DNA of 64,000 nt from Stereocaulon alpinum (taxonomy: Eukaryota; Ascomycota; Lecanoromycetes; Lecanorales; Stereocaulaceae). Below the pieces are notes generated by a model. That model saw only the letters and a list, made by a program, of their open reading frames with translations. It was not told the DNA's origin and did no database searches. The DNA is taken from the NCBI GenBank assembly GCA_018257865.1, contig JAEUBA010000102.1:33575-97574 (forward strand), written 5' to 3'. Below, one piece after another: positions 22,641 through 34,819 of the stretch; the stretch's first letter is position 1; the number at the start of each line of letters is the position of its first letter. The position numbers were made by a program, and so were the translations under genes.

Positions 22641-24646
22641 TGTATGGGCTTCTTAAGGCTCATGCTGTCAGTGAAAATTTGGAGACCGGCACTCAGATAC
22701 TGAGGGACTCACAGCAACCAAGTTGACTCTGGTAAACAGAGTAGATAGCTAGTGTTAAGCCAGGCAAAAGAGCTGTAGCCGGTTGATTGATAGGACTGGA
22801 CAAGCTATAGAGCTGGTTTCTTTGATGTTGACATACTGGATGGATTATAGTGAGCCGGTTGTTGATGAGTGGGTAGTTAAAGTGAGAGGAAGTGAAAATC
22901 CGGCAGGAGGAGTGATCCCGGATTCGTAGGGTGGCGTTCATCATCACGATGCGTTGACTTGTAATGAAGCGAAAATAATTATAGACTATCCATCCTTGCA
23001 ATGCTATGTATACTTACCAAAACCAATATCGTTCAAGATATAGCATATCCTATGGCATAGGCTTACCGTTTCACCCCTGGCACTGTCTACAACTGTGACA
23101 TGATATATTCTTGCTTGATATGATTCGTAATGTACGTTCAAGTATGTGGCAGGGACCAGTCGGGCTAACAATCACGTAGGTAGACAAGCAAAGAAATGGC
23201 CAATGCAAGGCAGCAGTCAACATCATATCGAAGCTAGATGAAGATCCTTGGGCAGGAAAGCATTCGTCCAACTATACTGCATTAAGAGTGATAGCGTCTG
23301 ATCAGAGCCTTGGACTTGGAGAGGCGATAGCCCGGACCAACGACCTGTGTCGAAGTGTCAGCGTTGCTTTGCTCCTTTGATCCTTAAAGAGAATACTGAA
23401 CGGCTGGAAACATACCTCCGTTAAAGTCCCCTGTTCATCAAAGCATAGTCTTGAACCAACTTGCTTCTCCAACTATTCCCCCAAGGTCCGGTATCTAACT
23501 CACGAACCCTAAATTGTTAGACTTCATCACTCTATGGCTCTGCCCAACTTCTTCTCGCTTGAGTGTATGATGCATCCTCAACCAAGGACGACATGTAATA
23601 TACCAGGCATCGATGTTAAAGAAGCATAAGGGGATAGTGATACCGCCATCCCTCCCCAGCCCATGTTGGAGAGGGATGTAGAAGATAGGAAGAAAGCATG
23701 GTGGTGGGCAGAATTTAACATACTTCATGCCGAAAGGCTGTGGGCCCATTCACGCTACATCAGCCCAATGCTACCATCACTATGGCACCTTCACTCGAGA
23801 ATTTGGAGGGAAGCAGCATGGTACCGTGCTCCCTCCCCAGGCATGTGCCGAAGAGGAACATAGAAAGATGGAAGAGAGCGCAGGTTGTTAGGGAGGTTTT
23901 GAAGCACTCCATCCCAAATCACAGAAGGACCGATTCACACTACATCAGCTTCATCCCGCCATCACGATGGTCTCTTCACACGAGAATTGGGACAGGGCCT
24001 TCTCCACGTCACTCAGTCTGACCTCAAAATTGTTGAAAGGATCCGTTCACGCCGCAGTAGCTCGAGAACGCCATGAATGTGGTTTCTCCACTTTTGTACG
24101 AGTCCATCGGTCCCCATCCACTTGGCTAAGTCTCATGCATGTTCCGTTTCTATTCCCAGTGGTCTCTCCAAGCCGCGCATTCCCAAAATCTGGGCCTCAG
24201 TGGTACTCTAATGCTTCATGGACCGGCACCCTCCATTCAGGCGATGCCCCTGGTAGTCATCATTACTACGTTCCTAATGTGTGAACATCTCCTAGGTGCC
24301 ATGTATGAAGTAAGTGTTGAAGTGAGGTCGCGTTGTCCGGAGAAAGCTAGCCGAGCGCCGACGAGTCGGAGAAATTTCTTGGCTGAGGGCCAGCGAGTCA
24401 TGCAAGTACAGTCAGGAAGAGGGGACTTCAGATACACAATTCATACATCAAGACAAGAAGGCAAGAAACCATGATCTTCTTGAATTGTTGTGACATCGGA
24501 GCATTTTTTCATAGTCGTTTATAAGTACAATCATGTCCTCCAATTTTACTCGTCAAGCCAAACGCTTTTGGTCTCGATCTCCAGAAGCTTCCAACCACCA
24601 TGTGTCAACTACCCTGCTCAAGTACCCTTGAAAGGCATCAACTCGC
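22641..24646. other. Intergenic with a diverged tandem duplication
   Basis: No gene recognised. A unit of about 180 bp is present twice head-to-tail (about 23650-23832 and 23833-24010), sharing CCCTCCCCAGSCCATGT-like, ATTCACRCTACATCAGC and CACTCGAGAATT / CACACGAGAATT words; a weaker third copy may follow to about 24110. The first 400 bp likely include the promoter and leader of the 852-aa gene. Confidence 0.5.
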
Positions 24647-25780
24647 CTACTGTAGATGAGGATCAAGAGCCTTAGCAGTCATCGTCTCATGGGGTCCTGG
24701 ATGCACGATGTCCTCAGGATGGCCATCACCAGGATGGTGCCTCTCGGATCCCTCAACGTAACGCTCCGCTTTGCCAACCAAGCCAGAGCCGCTTGAGGTG
24801 TTGCCAGTCATGCCGGAGCCCATGCCTGAGCCGGTTCCAGTCAGACCAGTATCACGACCTGTGTTGCCGTACCCAGAGTCGCCTCCAGTCATACCGGAGC
24901 CCATCCCAGAACCACTATCTGTCAAGCCAGTGCTGCCGGTGTTGCCGTAACCAGAATCACCACCAGTGATGCCGGAACCCATGCCGGAGCCAGTACCAGT
25001 CATGCCGGAGCCCATCCCAGAACCACTTCCAGTCAACCCACTATCACGCCCCGTATTCCCATACCCCGAATCACCACCTGTCAATCCCGACCCAGTCCCA
25101 CGAGTACTGCTATCATACCCAGACCCAGTCCCAGTCATACCACCCCCAGTCAACCCACTATCACGCCCCGTATTCCCATACCCCGAATCCCCACCCGTCA
25201 ACCCCGACCCCGAGCCCACACCGCCCGTAGTACTATCATACCCAGCCCCCGACCGTCCACCCGTCAACCCAGCATCAGTCCCCGCAGAACCAACACCAGA
25301 CTGCACCAAACCCGAATCACGCTCGCCAGTACCCGTATACTGAGGTCCAGCACTCTTGCCAGTCGTGGTGCCATAACCGGACCCGGAATCACCACCCGTC
25401 AAGCCAGAGCCTGTACCGCGGGTACTGCTATCGTAGTCGGAGCTAGTGTTGCCAGTCAATCCGCTACCGGTACCGCTCGTCGTTGAACCACCGCCATACC
25501 CCGAATCAGCGCCCGTAATCCCCGGGTCGCGATCACCATGGACACCGCGCTGAGTGCTGTCAAGAACACCAGGGTTTGTGGGGGATACGGAGTCGCCGTG
25601 GGCTACGGAGCCTGTGGTGTCGTGGCGGACATCTCCTGTGGGGTTGAGGGTTAGTGGATGGAGGGGAGAGTGGAGGGTGGGATGGGCTCAGGGGGTGATT
25701 GGGGTTTTAAATGTACCGGTGGCAGAGTGGTCTTTGTGGCCATCGAGCTTGTCTTTGATCTTGTTCATGAGTCCGGACAT
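24647..25780 (-). CDS. Glycine-rich repeat protein (GLTGGDSGYGNTG type)
   Basis: Exons 25717-25780 and 24647-25635 on the minus strand (81-bp intron, GTACAT...CACAG) give 350 aa. The N-terminus is a small amphipathic segment, MSGLMNKIKDKLDGHKDHSA; the middle 250 residues are degenerate repeats of SGLTGGDSGYGNTGRD with MGSGMTGTGSG spacers; the C-terminus is a distinct His/Glu/Pro-rich tail, KAERYVEGSERHHPGDGHPE then DIVHPGPHET. No signal peptide or membrane helix. The composition (Gly, Ser, Thr, Asp; almost no hydrophobics) predicts intrinsic disorder, as in fungal stress-protectant or hydrophilin-like proteins; that role is inference. The repeat makes copy number likely to vary between strains. 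Confidence 0.78.
24780..25480 (-). repeat. Coding minisatellite in glycine-rich gene
   Basis: Imperfect tandem DNA repeats encode GLTGGDSGYGNTG-like units. Several neighbouring copies are nearly identical at DNA level (for example the CCGTATTCCCATACCCCGAA word at about 25050 and again at 25170), showing recent duplication by slippage or unequal exchange. Confidence 0.75.
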
Positions 25781-26423
25781 TGTGGCGGTTGTGGGGTGTG
25801 TTGAGTATAGAGTGTTTGTATCGATTGTCGAAGAAGTAATTCAGATATTGGAAATCAAATTGGGAAGGCAGATGATTTCAGAAGAGACAATTATTCTACA
25901 GGAGAATGGTGGGAGGAAGGAGGGGTTATATACGCAGCCCAATTCCAATTCCAGATCTACTCTTCCCACCCTACGTATTAAAATTCCAAGCTCAATCCCC
26001 CAATTCAGATCCACCATTAACAGCAACAGCAATTAGCATTAGCAGATCTAAGTACGGGCTAATAACGTACAAGAGCGTCACATGTGCCTAATCAGGGCCA
26101 ACACGTTACGCCATCTCGAACGCCGTTCCAACTTTTCGGCACAAGATGGTGGGGAACTTGGAGTCCAGTCTTTTAGGCTGTCGGTGATGTCACTAGGATG
26201 CACCAGCCACAGCACAGCCACTGATCGGCGAACCCTGTTGTGTGAACAGTTCATAGTGGATGCTGATCTTGGTGTATGATGCCAATCTAGAATGTGTTGG
26301 ATGCTGAATTTAGGTTGTTGATGCGTGGTGGTCCTGCTTGATCTGCAGAAGTCCCGAGCCCAGATGCATGACTAGCTAACTCTATCTGGTCTCTTGCCTC
26401 TTGGAAGTGTATGCTGAATGTGA
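25781..26423. other. Intergenic between glycine-rich gene and aquaporin
   Basis: Contains the promoter side of the glycine-rich gene and the 3' end of the aquaporin gene. No other feature recognised. Confidence 0.4.
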
Positions 26424-27723
26424 CTAGGCTTGACCTCCATGACCAGACTCTGCGCTTGGCCCGGCCGTGTATGTATTCGTCGAATCTACCGCCTCAGTCT
26501 TCAATGCGTTCCTCGCTGGCGAGTGACCTGCCCCTGTTCGTGGTCCTTTCATCTTGCCCTTGATTGCACTGTGAGCTCCGATCCCTGAAACGCGGGAGTC
26601 CGGACTCGGTGTCACACCGTCAGGATCATAGTAATCAGTAGCTTCAGTATGGTTGCTCAAGGTCTCAGGTTCACCATGCTTCTCTTGTTCCTCGTCTTCG
26701 TTAGGCCTATAGTTGACAACTGGTGCGGATTTATGGGCGTTTGGATCGAAGTTTGCTTGCTCCTCCTTGTCGAAGTCCTGGCCAGGATTCGCCGTCTCGT
26801 ACTCGAGCATCTTGATGAACTTGTAGAAGCCGGAGGCGAGGACTGACCCTAAGATTGGGCCAAGCCAGTAGATCTGCGATTTCATCATCAACACACTACC
26901 TTCTCTTGTGGAGGAATGGTATGTACCCAATGATCATGGTCGAACGAGTGCAGCACCACATTTGGAGCGAATGACCGAGCTGGATTGAGGGAGCCGCCGG
27001 TGTAATATACACCTTAGGGTGTTAGAACAGCTGAAGTCTCAACCCACAAACAATATGCATACCAGTGAGCTCGGCAATGAACAACGACAGCCCGATGCCG
27101 ATAGGAGCAATGAATGTGGCCTTATGTTTCTCAGCCGCAAGCATGAAGATAGTAAAGACGAGTTGAGCAGTCAAGAACATTTCAATGAACAGTCCTTGCG
27201 AGACTGACGTCCCCGCACTGAGAGCGGTCTTGACATTCAATGGTCCAGGGAACAGAGCGCTGACAACTGCAGCTGAAGCGATTGCACCTAAGAGCTGCGA
27301 GATGGTAACTAGTACGCCACGAATCCAACTCTGTCCTCCAACCAGGCATAACCCCAGCGTGACAGCCGGATTAAAGAGGCCACCGCTGATCCTGAAGAAT
27401 ACCCAAGCGTTGACTGCCAGTGAGAAGCCGAAGCATAGGCTGATGTATAGGAGTTGGGCAGGGTCGGCGGCCTGGGAAAGAGTCGTCTTGGATGTAGTAG
27501 CTTGGGTCTGAGTGTTGGCAACTTGGGTACCCGAAAAGGCGAAGAAGAGGAATAAGAAGGTGCCAGCGAATTCTCCGGACATGGCGACGAAATGAGCACG
27601 GAAGCCTCTGGGGAGGAAGCGTAGGATGGGGAGGCGGTTGATGATCGTAGAATCGGTGCCGTGTCTGTGGCGTTTGCCAACTCCGGGGAGTAGGAGTCCT
27701 CCAGCGAAAGGATCGATGTTCAT
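26424..27723 (-). CDS. Aquaporin / MIP-family channel
   Basis: Membrane water or small-solute channel. Exons 27063-27723, 26927-27012 and 26424-26873 on the minus strand give 398 aa. Six hydrophobic helices are visible. The first pore loop has NPA at residues 118-120 (GGLFNPAVTLG); the second is assembled by the exon 1-exon 2 junction as GVYYTGGSLNPARSFAPN, with NPA 230-232 and the selectivity Arg 233. Both asparagine boxes are canonical, arguing for an orthodox aquaporin rather than an aquaglyceroporin. N-terminal 45 residues and the C-terminal 125 residues are cytosolic extensions; the latter is acidic and Pro/Ser-rich, with many possible phosphorylation sites. Introns are 50 and 53 bp with normal ends. 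Confidence 0.92.
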
Positions 27724-28982
27724 GGTGAGTGAATTTAGGAAGGTCTAGCGTATCGTAAAACGGCGATAGTGGGAGGATGTTGTAGGAAAGGTGCACAGGC
27801 AAAGTCGATATTTAGAGGATCGTGCCGATGAGTGTAACCCCTCAGAAGGGTATACTTCCCGGAGAGGCCTCATGTGGAAGGGAAGGTACGATCCTGCTTC
27901 CCCGAGTTCCTCAAATTTGATCGCAGCTACTATGAACCTTGTTCCTTCCTAAAACGGAGATGAAGGCAAAACATTGTACAATCGTACACGGGAAAGCGCG
28001 GAGAGCTTAGACTTGGCAACATCAAGGAGAAGTGGCTGTAATGGTAGCATTGGATAGGAACTTGAACGTGCATGATCGTTCGACATGTAGGAACCGCAAG
28101 TTGTGATCTGTCGAAGAAGATGGGATGGGGTTGCTAGGGAACAATGATAGAACTGGTAATGTTTGGATGGTCAAAGGACTGGTGATTGCACTTCGCTCTA
28201 TTCATGCCCTGCTCTGGATAGAGCCACGCTCAGATACGATTCATCAAGCATGGGTTAGTTGAGATCAGGATCGAAGTGGAGACTGTGATCATCTTAGGTC
28301 TGTGCAATTAGTGAGAATATTCCATCTAAGCTATCGGTACAACGATAATTACAGCTTAAGGCGCTTCTCTTCTACTCTCCCATAGGGCCAGGGACCTCGC
28401 AAGTGCAGTTAAATCATTAGGCCCCCACGAAAGCGGTGGAATATTGACGTAGGATTGCCCATTACACTGAGTGTCGAGAGCCATTCAGCAGCCCTACTGA
28501 TCTCATGCCGCATCATATCTTTGGTGTTGCGGGAATTTTAACCGGACTGGAAACCTGATTGGGCGATATCGCGCCTGCATGAACAACAAAGCTGGCCCCG
28601 CTAATGCACTTCTTGCGTATGGTGTAGCTCGTGGCTTTGCCTTACGACTGACGAAAGTCCGCGCGTTCCATGGATTATGGGGTTCCCCTGTCCGGGTAAC
28701 CGTGGTCACCCAATTGTACTGTGTCACGATGGCTTGACCGCCATATCGTACCCGCACACCGGCCAGCATCTAGCAATGGCCTGCATATGCTAAGGCCCAA
28801 GGTCGTTTGCCTGCAGATGCCTTATGAAACGGGGCGCGAAATGTTGCACGTAAATCCGCCCCCCTGTATTTGAGCCTCAAACCCCTCTAAGGCTGAAATA
28901 GATCATGCGCTGCTTATTCCATCCGCCTGTTCTCAGTTGATCACTTATGGCCATATTGCTTTGAGAAGCCTCTTGTTGAAAG
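27724..28982. other. Intergenic between divergent genes
   Basis: Shared upstream region of the aquaporin (minus) and the TPR gene (plus). No gene, tRNA or repeat recognised. Confidence 0.45.
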
Positions 28983-31109
28983 ATGAATCAACCGGGTCAG
29001 TTTGCGGGAGCAGGTTCGCGGTTCGGTGTAGCAAGACTTTATGATGCTCGACTCGAAGGAATGAGGCATGCAACCGTTGTTGAAGAGCCTGGAGAGATTG
29101 GCAATGCGCCTTTGAATGGCGAGCGAGATCCACGATTGTTTCACGAGCCACAGCCCAACGCAGAGTATTACCATGGATATGAAAACGCTAGGTGTGTTGG
29201 GTGAGCGAGTAGCAAGCCGCGGCCTGTGCTAAACTACCACAGCGAGCAAATACCAGGCGGTTGGCCTGGCTTTTGGAGCCAGAATCAAACTCAGCACCAG
29301 GAGACTTGGGCCCAAGAAACGCCGTCCAATGTTCAACAATACCGCAACAATCTACAAGCTCGAATCTGTCCGGGAGAGGCATGCCACTGCAACGAAACCA
29401 GGATACAACTCGGACAACGCGAACAGGAGCTTGCAAAGGCCATGGCAGAGATCGAAGCTCTCAAGGTCCAGCTTTTCGATACCTGGAAGATAACTAAGCA
29501 GTATGACGATGCCGAAACCATTTATAGAGACATACTCGTCAACCACTCCACTGATGTAGATATGCCCAAAACGATCATGGCCCTCCAGTACTCTTTTGCG
29601 GAGATGCTTATGGAGCAGAACAAGTTTGCGGCCGCTGAGACGGTGGCTGAGCAAGTATGGGAAGCGAGGAAGGCCCTTGGTCCCTCTTCCGAGCTCTCCA
29701 GGATGAGCCACCGCCAGATCTGTTTGATTTACAGTTCACTTGGAAAGTTCGAAAAGGCTGAGAGCAGGTATCGAACAGTTTACCATCAAGAACCGAAAGA
29801 CGCTTGGACTTTGGAGAACGGAGATGGTGTATGTAAGCAGTTGGTGAAAAGAGGACTGTATCAAGAGGCAGCAGTGGTTCAACTTAGTGTTTGGAGGGAA
29901 AGGCAAAAGTTGGAAGCCCAGGGACCGAGGCACGATTCGACGATTCGAAGCGGCCTGGAAAGGATCTCAATGTTGGAACAATGGAGTGCAACACTTGCAG
30001 GCCTGGAAGGAAATGAGGTCCGGAACGAAAGTAATCGCAATCGCAAGCACTTCTGTGAAGGCGAAATCGATGAAAGTCTCCAAGAAATCTGGGGTGCTGC
30101 CGAGAAACCAGAACACTTACCTGAACTTCTAGATGTGGGCCATAAACTGGGTAGCCGTTTCGTAGCCCAGAAGAAATATGCAGAAGCTGAAGCAATCTTA
30201 GAAGACGTGTGGGCCGGGAAGAAAGCAAACTTCGGGGAGGCTAGTAAGGAAAGTATGTTAACTGGCAGATTGTTGGCTAAGGCATTGAAACTTTCTGGGC
30301 TGGCCGAAAAGTACCAGAGAGCGGCTGTGATATATGAGAAGATTTTGGCCGACAGGAAAGCCGTGTTTGGCGAAAGCGACGACAGAACTGTTTCAGTCGG
30401 TGCAGATCTTGCAGGGATGTACTCTCTTCTTGGGCAATATGCGGAGGCCGAAAGGGTCTACCAGTGGGTGCTGGAGCAGAGAGTCAACAAGTTAGGCCAA
30501 CGCAGCTCGAAGACTTTGGAAGCTCGTTACAACCTAGGCCGGACAATATACACACAAGGACGGCAAAGATATGGCAATGCTGGAGAGATGTTGCGCGAAG
30601 TGTATGATGCATGGTATGTAAAGTCGCCGAAGGGTGAGAAGACCCTACAATGTGGTCTCATGCTGGTTGAGACGCTTGCAGAGCAGGCAGCTATTGGCCC
30701 GATCCAAGAAGTTTTAGGCTCCATCCAACATGTCTTTAACGGTAGAGCTGAATTACCGGAAAGGGACAGACTCTACCTGGAAAGCGGCCTTCTGTTCGGG
30801 AAGTCCTTGTTAGGACGACGTAGATATCGTGAGGCCCAAGACATTCTGCTGCCGTTGTGGGATAGTCGACCCGAATTACACGAGGAAAAGCAGGTGCGCT
30901 TGGAATGTGGCCACCTGTACGGTCAGAGTTTGCTGGAAGTCAATGACTATCCTCATGCGAAAGCTGTTTTGGAGTCGGTAAGAGATGCTCAGAACGAGAC
31001 ACTTGGGAGTGGAAGCTCTAAAGTCATTGAGATCTCACGGCTGCTCCAAATCGTCGAAGCGCGAACCCCAAAGACTTCAAGGAATAGGAGAGTCATGCGT
31101 TGGAGCTAG
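28983..31109 (+). CDS. Tetratricopeptide-repeat protein (kinesin light chain-like TPRs)
   Basis: Exons 28983-29191 and 29243-31109 give 691 aa. After a Gly/Pro/Gln-rich N-terminus and a short coiled coil (QLGQREQELAKAMAEIEALK), the protein is built of TPR-like helical pairs from residue 165 to the end: YDDAETIYRDIL, FAAAETVAEQVWEARKALG, FEKAESRYRTVY, YAEAEAILEDVWAGKKANFG, AVIYEKILADRKAVFGESDD, YAEAERVYQWVLEQR and YREAQDILLPLWDSR. The spacing and the LG/FG turns resemble the kinesin-light-chain type TPRs common in fungal NLR-like proteins, but there is no NB-ARC or effector domain here, so it stands as a scaffold-type protein of unknown partner. No signal peptide or membrane segment. Confidence 0.82.
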
Positions 31110-31793
31110 AGGAGATGGGTATCGACTTCCTTCAACCATCTGCAATGACTGGGCATCGCGCAGGTTGGGGACGCAAAAGCAATGTGCTAAGGTAGGAATC
31201 CACGTCGAGTGTGCCGCGTATGCGGTTGGAGAGATGGACAGATGCTGTGTCTTCCTATGGCTCAGAGCTATGGGTTCTCGAGTAATGACAATGTTGAAGA
31301 AGCAGATACGGGGTGCGAGGGCTGGATGGTGTGGTCATTGTCTTTAGAACAAGCGAGCAAGTCGCCAACGATTGTACTCTACTCTAGTCAATTAGCTGAG
31401 ATCATTTGGCGCAAGCTACGTCAAGTCTATAACCTAGCTATTTTCACATTCAACATGTCCGTGCGGAAATGCTGTAATAGAAGCCAAACACTTAAATACC
31501 ACTCAAACTTGTAACTACATATCGGCCGAGTGGCGAGGCTTGGCACTAAGTGCACGCTAAGAACAAAGGAGGCATGGTGCGTGCCTAGTGTTGGCCAATG
31601 CATGACCACATTTGACTTCCTTAATAGCTGGTTCTACCCTACCATCGTGACCTTCTCTTCTTTGCCACCACCATACCTGACCCGATACCTGTTCCCTGCT
31701 GTGGATAATGCTCCTTGCACTGTCTGTGTTCAGATGGTGTGAAGCTATCTCCAACTTCCTACCGAGCACGAGCATTGGCGCCGATAGTCCAAT
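31110..31793. other. Intergenic
   Basis: Terminator side of the TPR gene and promoter of the RING gene, with T/C-rich tracts at about 31640-31700. No other feature recognised. Confidence 0.4.
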
Positions 31794-34456
31794 ATGCCTC
31801 CTCACCATGTAATTCTCATACTACTCTGCGTCGTTGGCTTACCTACCATCCTAACTTTCTTTTCTCTCCTAAATTCGCATCCGAGAGGCCAGGCTGCTAC
31901 GGAGTCGGCGCCGGACGCTCCCAAGAGTGGTATACGGGCTCTATTCTCCTTCCATACACCATCGACGCTGTTTCCGCCTTCAGCCATTATCAGTCTCACC
32001 GATGACAACACTACTTTCTTCCTGGCCCGGCCTGCTGACTTTGGCCCTTCTCTATCTCCGCACGGTCTCAGCGGGCAGCTATGGATCGGCAGTGGCTTTG
32101 GAGACGATAATCTAGGCAGAGGAGGGGCGAGCGCGGGTGCTGAAGGTGAGCTTGGGTGCAGCGATGTACCTGGCTGGGAAGGTGGAAACCAGCAACATCG
32201 CAGAGATGTCATCGCAGATCAGAATGCTGCTAGCCAAGGTGGAAGTGAAGCAAGCAGCGTGGATGCCAATGCTGGCGGAGCGCTTACGGAACAAGCATCA
32301 GAGGCTGACGAAGAACCTTCTGAGGATGACGGCACTGACGATCACCTGCACCATCCTCTACCTACCTCGCCAGTATCCAAGCCTGCAGAGCCTGGACTCT
32401 CCGCCCAACACCCGCCAGCGGAGAACGGCCAAACATCTACACATGCAGACATCCAGTCATTACAGGAGAGCGCTGAGATATCTGGCAAGGTTGTGCTACT
32501 AAGCCGAGGTGGCTGCGGTTTCCTCGAGAAAGTCAAATGGACGCAACGGCGAGGTGGGACGGCGCTCATCGTGGGGGACCATACTCGTGGCGGCCCACTT
32601 GTCACAATGTACGCTCGGGGCGATACTTCTAATGTCACCATACCATCCATATTCACTTCGCATACAACCGCTCATCTACTCTCGTCGCTCATTCCTCCGG
32701 AGGACGAGGCGGATAGTGCAGAAGCTACAAAGAAAGACCCGAAGAACAAAGCGAATGATGACAGGCCTACATTTACACCGGCATCAGCTCCCAAATCCAC
32801 TTCTATACCATCGAAGTCCTCGAAAGGGAGATACGTGAAGTCGACAGGAACGTACAGTGGCGCGAAGCTAAAGCCAAAGCCGAGCTGGCCCAGATCGATT
32901 GCATCCGCTTTTGGATTTGGTCAGATGAATCATGCTGCGGGGAAGATGGAGGACAGTAGACGGCCACCAAGTAGTGGCCGCAACGACTGGTTCAGCGAGA
33001 AGTGGACTGATGATTCTCCGAAAGAAAGGCAGGCCAGCTCAAAGGTACGAGAAAAGGCCAAAGAAAAGGGCAAGGAGAACGGTAAGGGCGATTCTACAAG
33101 CAAAGATACTTGGAAATCTGGACCACAACCTAGCTCCGGTGACGATTTCGTTATTGGCGTCCAAGATTGGCGGGACCCAGACCTTGTAGCAGTGAAGCCT
33201 TCCCAAGCCAAGAGCAAGAGTACTACGACAACGCGATCGACTGCCCAAACCCCACAGGCATCGAAAGGAGCAAGCAAGGGGAGCGAAGCGGCAGAACAAA
33301 AGCTTGGGAACGCTCTCAGTGGTGGGAGCATCACGCCAGGGAGTGGAGAGTATCACAAACCAGGAAATGCTCAAAAGCCTGCAGCTATGAATAGTAACAT
33401 GAAAACCCTCGCGGATTCGAAGAATAATGCGGCAGCCCAGAGCGTCAGCCAGAACCAGCATGCAACAAGCACTAAGGCAGATGAGCACGAGGGCCTTTGG
33501 GTGACACTCACACCTACGACCATGTCTACCAGTCCCTTCTTCGACACCTTGCTCGTTCTGGTGGTGAGCCCACTCGTCACTCTTACTGTCGTTTATGCTC
33601 TCTTACTACTTCGTTCGCGGATCCGCCGACGACGGTGGCGGGCGCCCAAGTCTGTTGTTGACCGCCTCCCGGTTCGAACTTACCATACCATGTCTTGCGC
33701 CTCGACTGCATCATCGACCAGGCTAGCCAGTCCCCATAGCTCTTCACCGAGCTCTCCACTTCTACACCCAAGCTCTCGATCGATCACAGCTCACTCGAGG
33801 CCACGCTCAGCAACAGCGTCTGGGATCGGAGACGCTATCTCGGCTTCTCTGGAGCGAGCTACTACAAAAACATCACTGACACAGCAGGGAAAAGGCGCCG
33901 GTCAGTTGAAGGAAAAGAAGTACAACGGAAAGCAGGTTGAGTGCGTGGTATGTCTAGAGGAGTATGTGGACGGACAGAGCAGAGTAATGAGCCTACCTTG
34001 TGGGCACGAGTTCCATGCCGATTGCATGTAAGTCAAACGTGATTACTTGTCTTGTATCAGGTAACGTGAGATTGATATGTGTATAGAACGCCTTGGCTTA
34101 CGACTCGTCGCCGAACATGTCCGATTTGTAAGGGCGACGTCGTCCGCTCGATGGCAGATCCATCTTCAGCCACAGCTACCCCCACAAACCATCGACCATA
34201 CCACGATGACCCGGATGATAGCGACATCCAAGCCCAAGCTGCAGAGACTGCCAATGATTCTCCGTCCGCGGCGATACCGATTCCACGAGACAATGACTTG
34301 GAGCGCAACGACGACATGGCTGCTACCCTCGTCAACGATCAGTCTGAAGCAGCTACGCCAAGAACTGGTTGGAGAGGCTTGGCGGCGTCCTTGAGTCTCT
34401 CTGCTTTCACAGGGGAGGCAGCATGGAGGCAAGCACAAGCGGACCGAAATAGGTGA
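31794..34456 (+). CDS. PA-TM-RING E3 ubiquitin ligase
   Basis: Membrane-anchored ubiquitin ligase of the endomembrane system. Exons 31794-34027 and 34087-34456 give 867 aa. Order of parts: N-terminal signal helix (VILILLCVVGLPTILTFFSL); lumenal region with a protease-associated-type core at about 220-305 (GKVVLLSRGGCGFLEKV, then GGTALIVGDH and NVTIPSIFTS), interrupted earlier by a low-complexity acidic insert; a long Ser/Lys/Thr-rich linker; one membrane helix at about 580-605; then a cytosolic RING-H2. The RING is split by the intron and restored: C717, C720, C736, H738, H741, C744, C756, C759, with the CITPWL and CPIC signatures. The C-terminus is disordered. Domain order matches the PA-TM-RING family. 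Confidence 0.9.
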
Positions 34457-34819
34457 ACACGCATCTGAGTTGGCGGCGTTTCTATCATTACAACTTATGA
34501 GCCAAAGGTTTGGAGGCTTTTGTTCAGCATTGGGTTGGCGGGTCAAGAATGGTCGGAGCATTGCGTGGAGTTTGTAATTAGGGTCATGCCATGATACATA
34601 CTTATATCTCAATACGATAACCCTATCATACTGTGTCAGGCTTGTCTCCAGTCTACTCTTATTCCCACACTCTCTTTGAGCAAGCAATGTGTGGGCCAAG
34701 GCACGATGACCGCATTCTTCTGTAGGGCTGAAATCTTCCCTGTTTGGACCGGACTGCATCAAAGTATTACAAGCACCTTTGATAACCTAAGAATCGAGCA
34801 GGCGCTTTTCACTCTCGAA
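34457..34819. other. Intergenic
   Basis: Short spacer between the RING gene and the EI24-like gene; nothing beyond likely 3' and 5' untranslated sequence. Confidence 0.4.

Noticed and set aside
24966..25343. Pro-rich plus-strand frame
   Set aside because: Antisense of the glycine-repeat gene.
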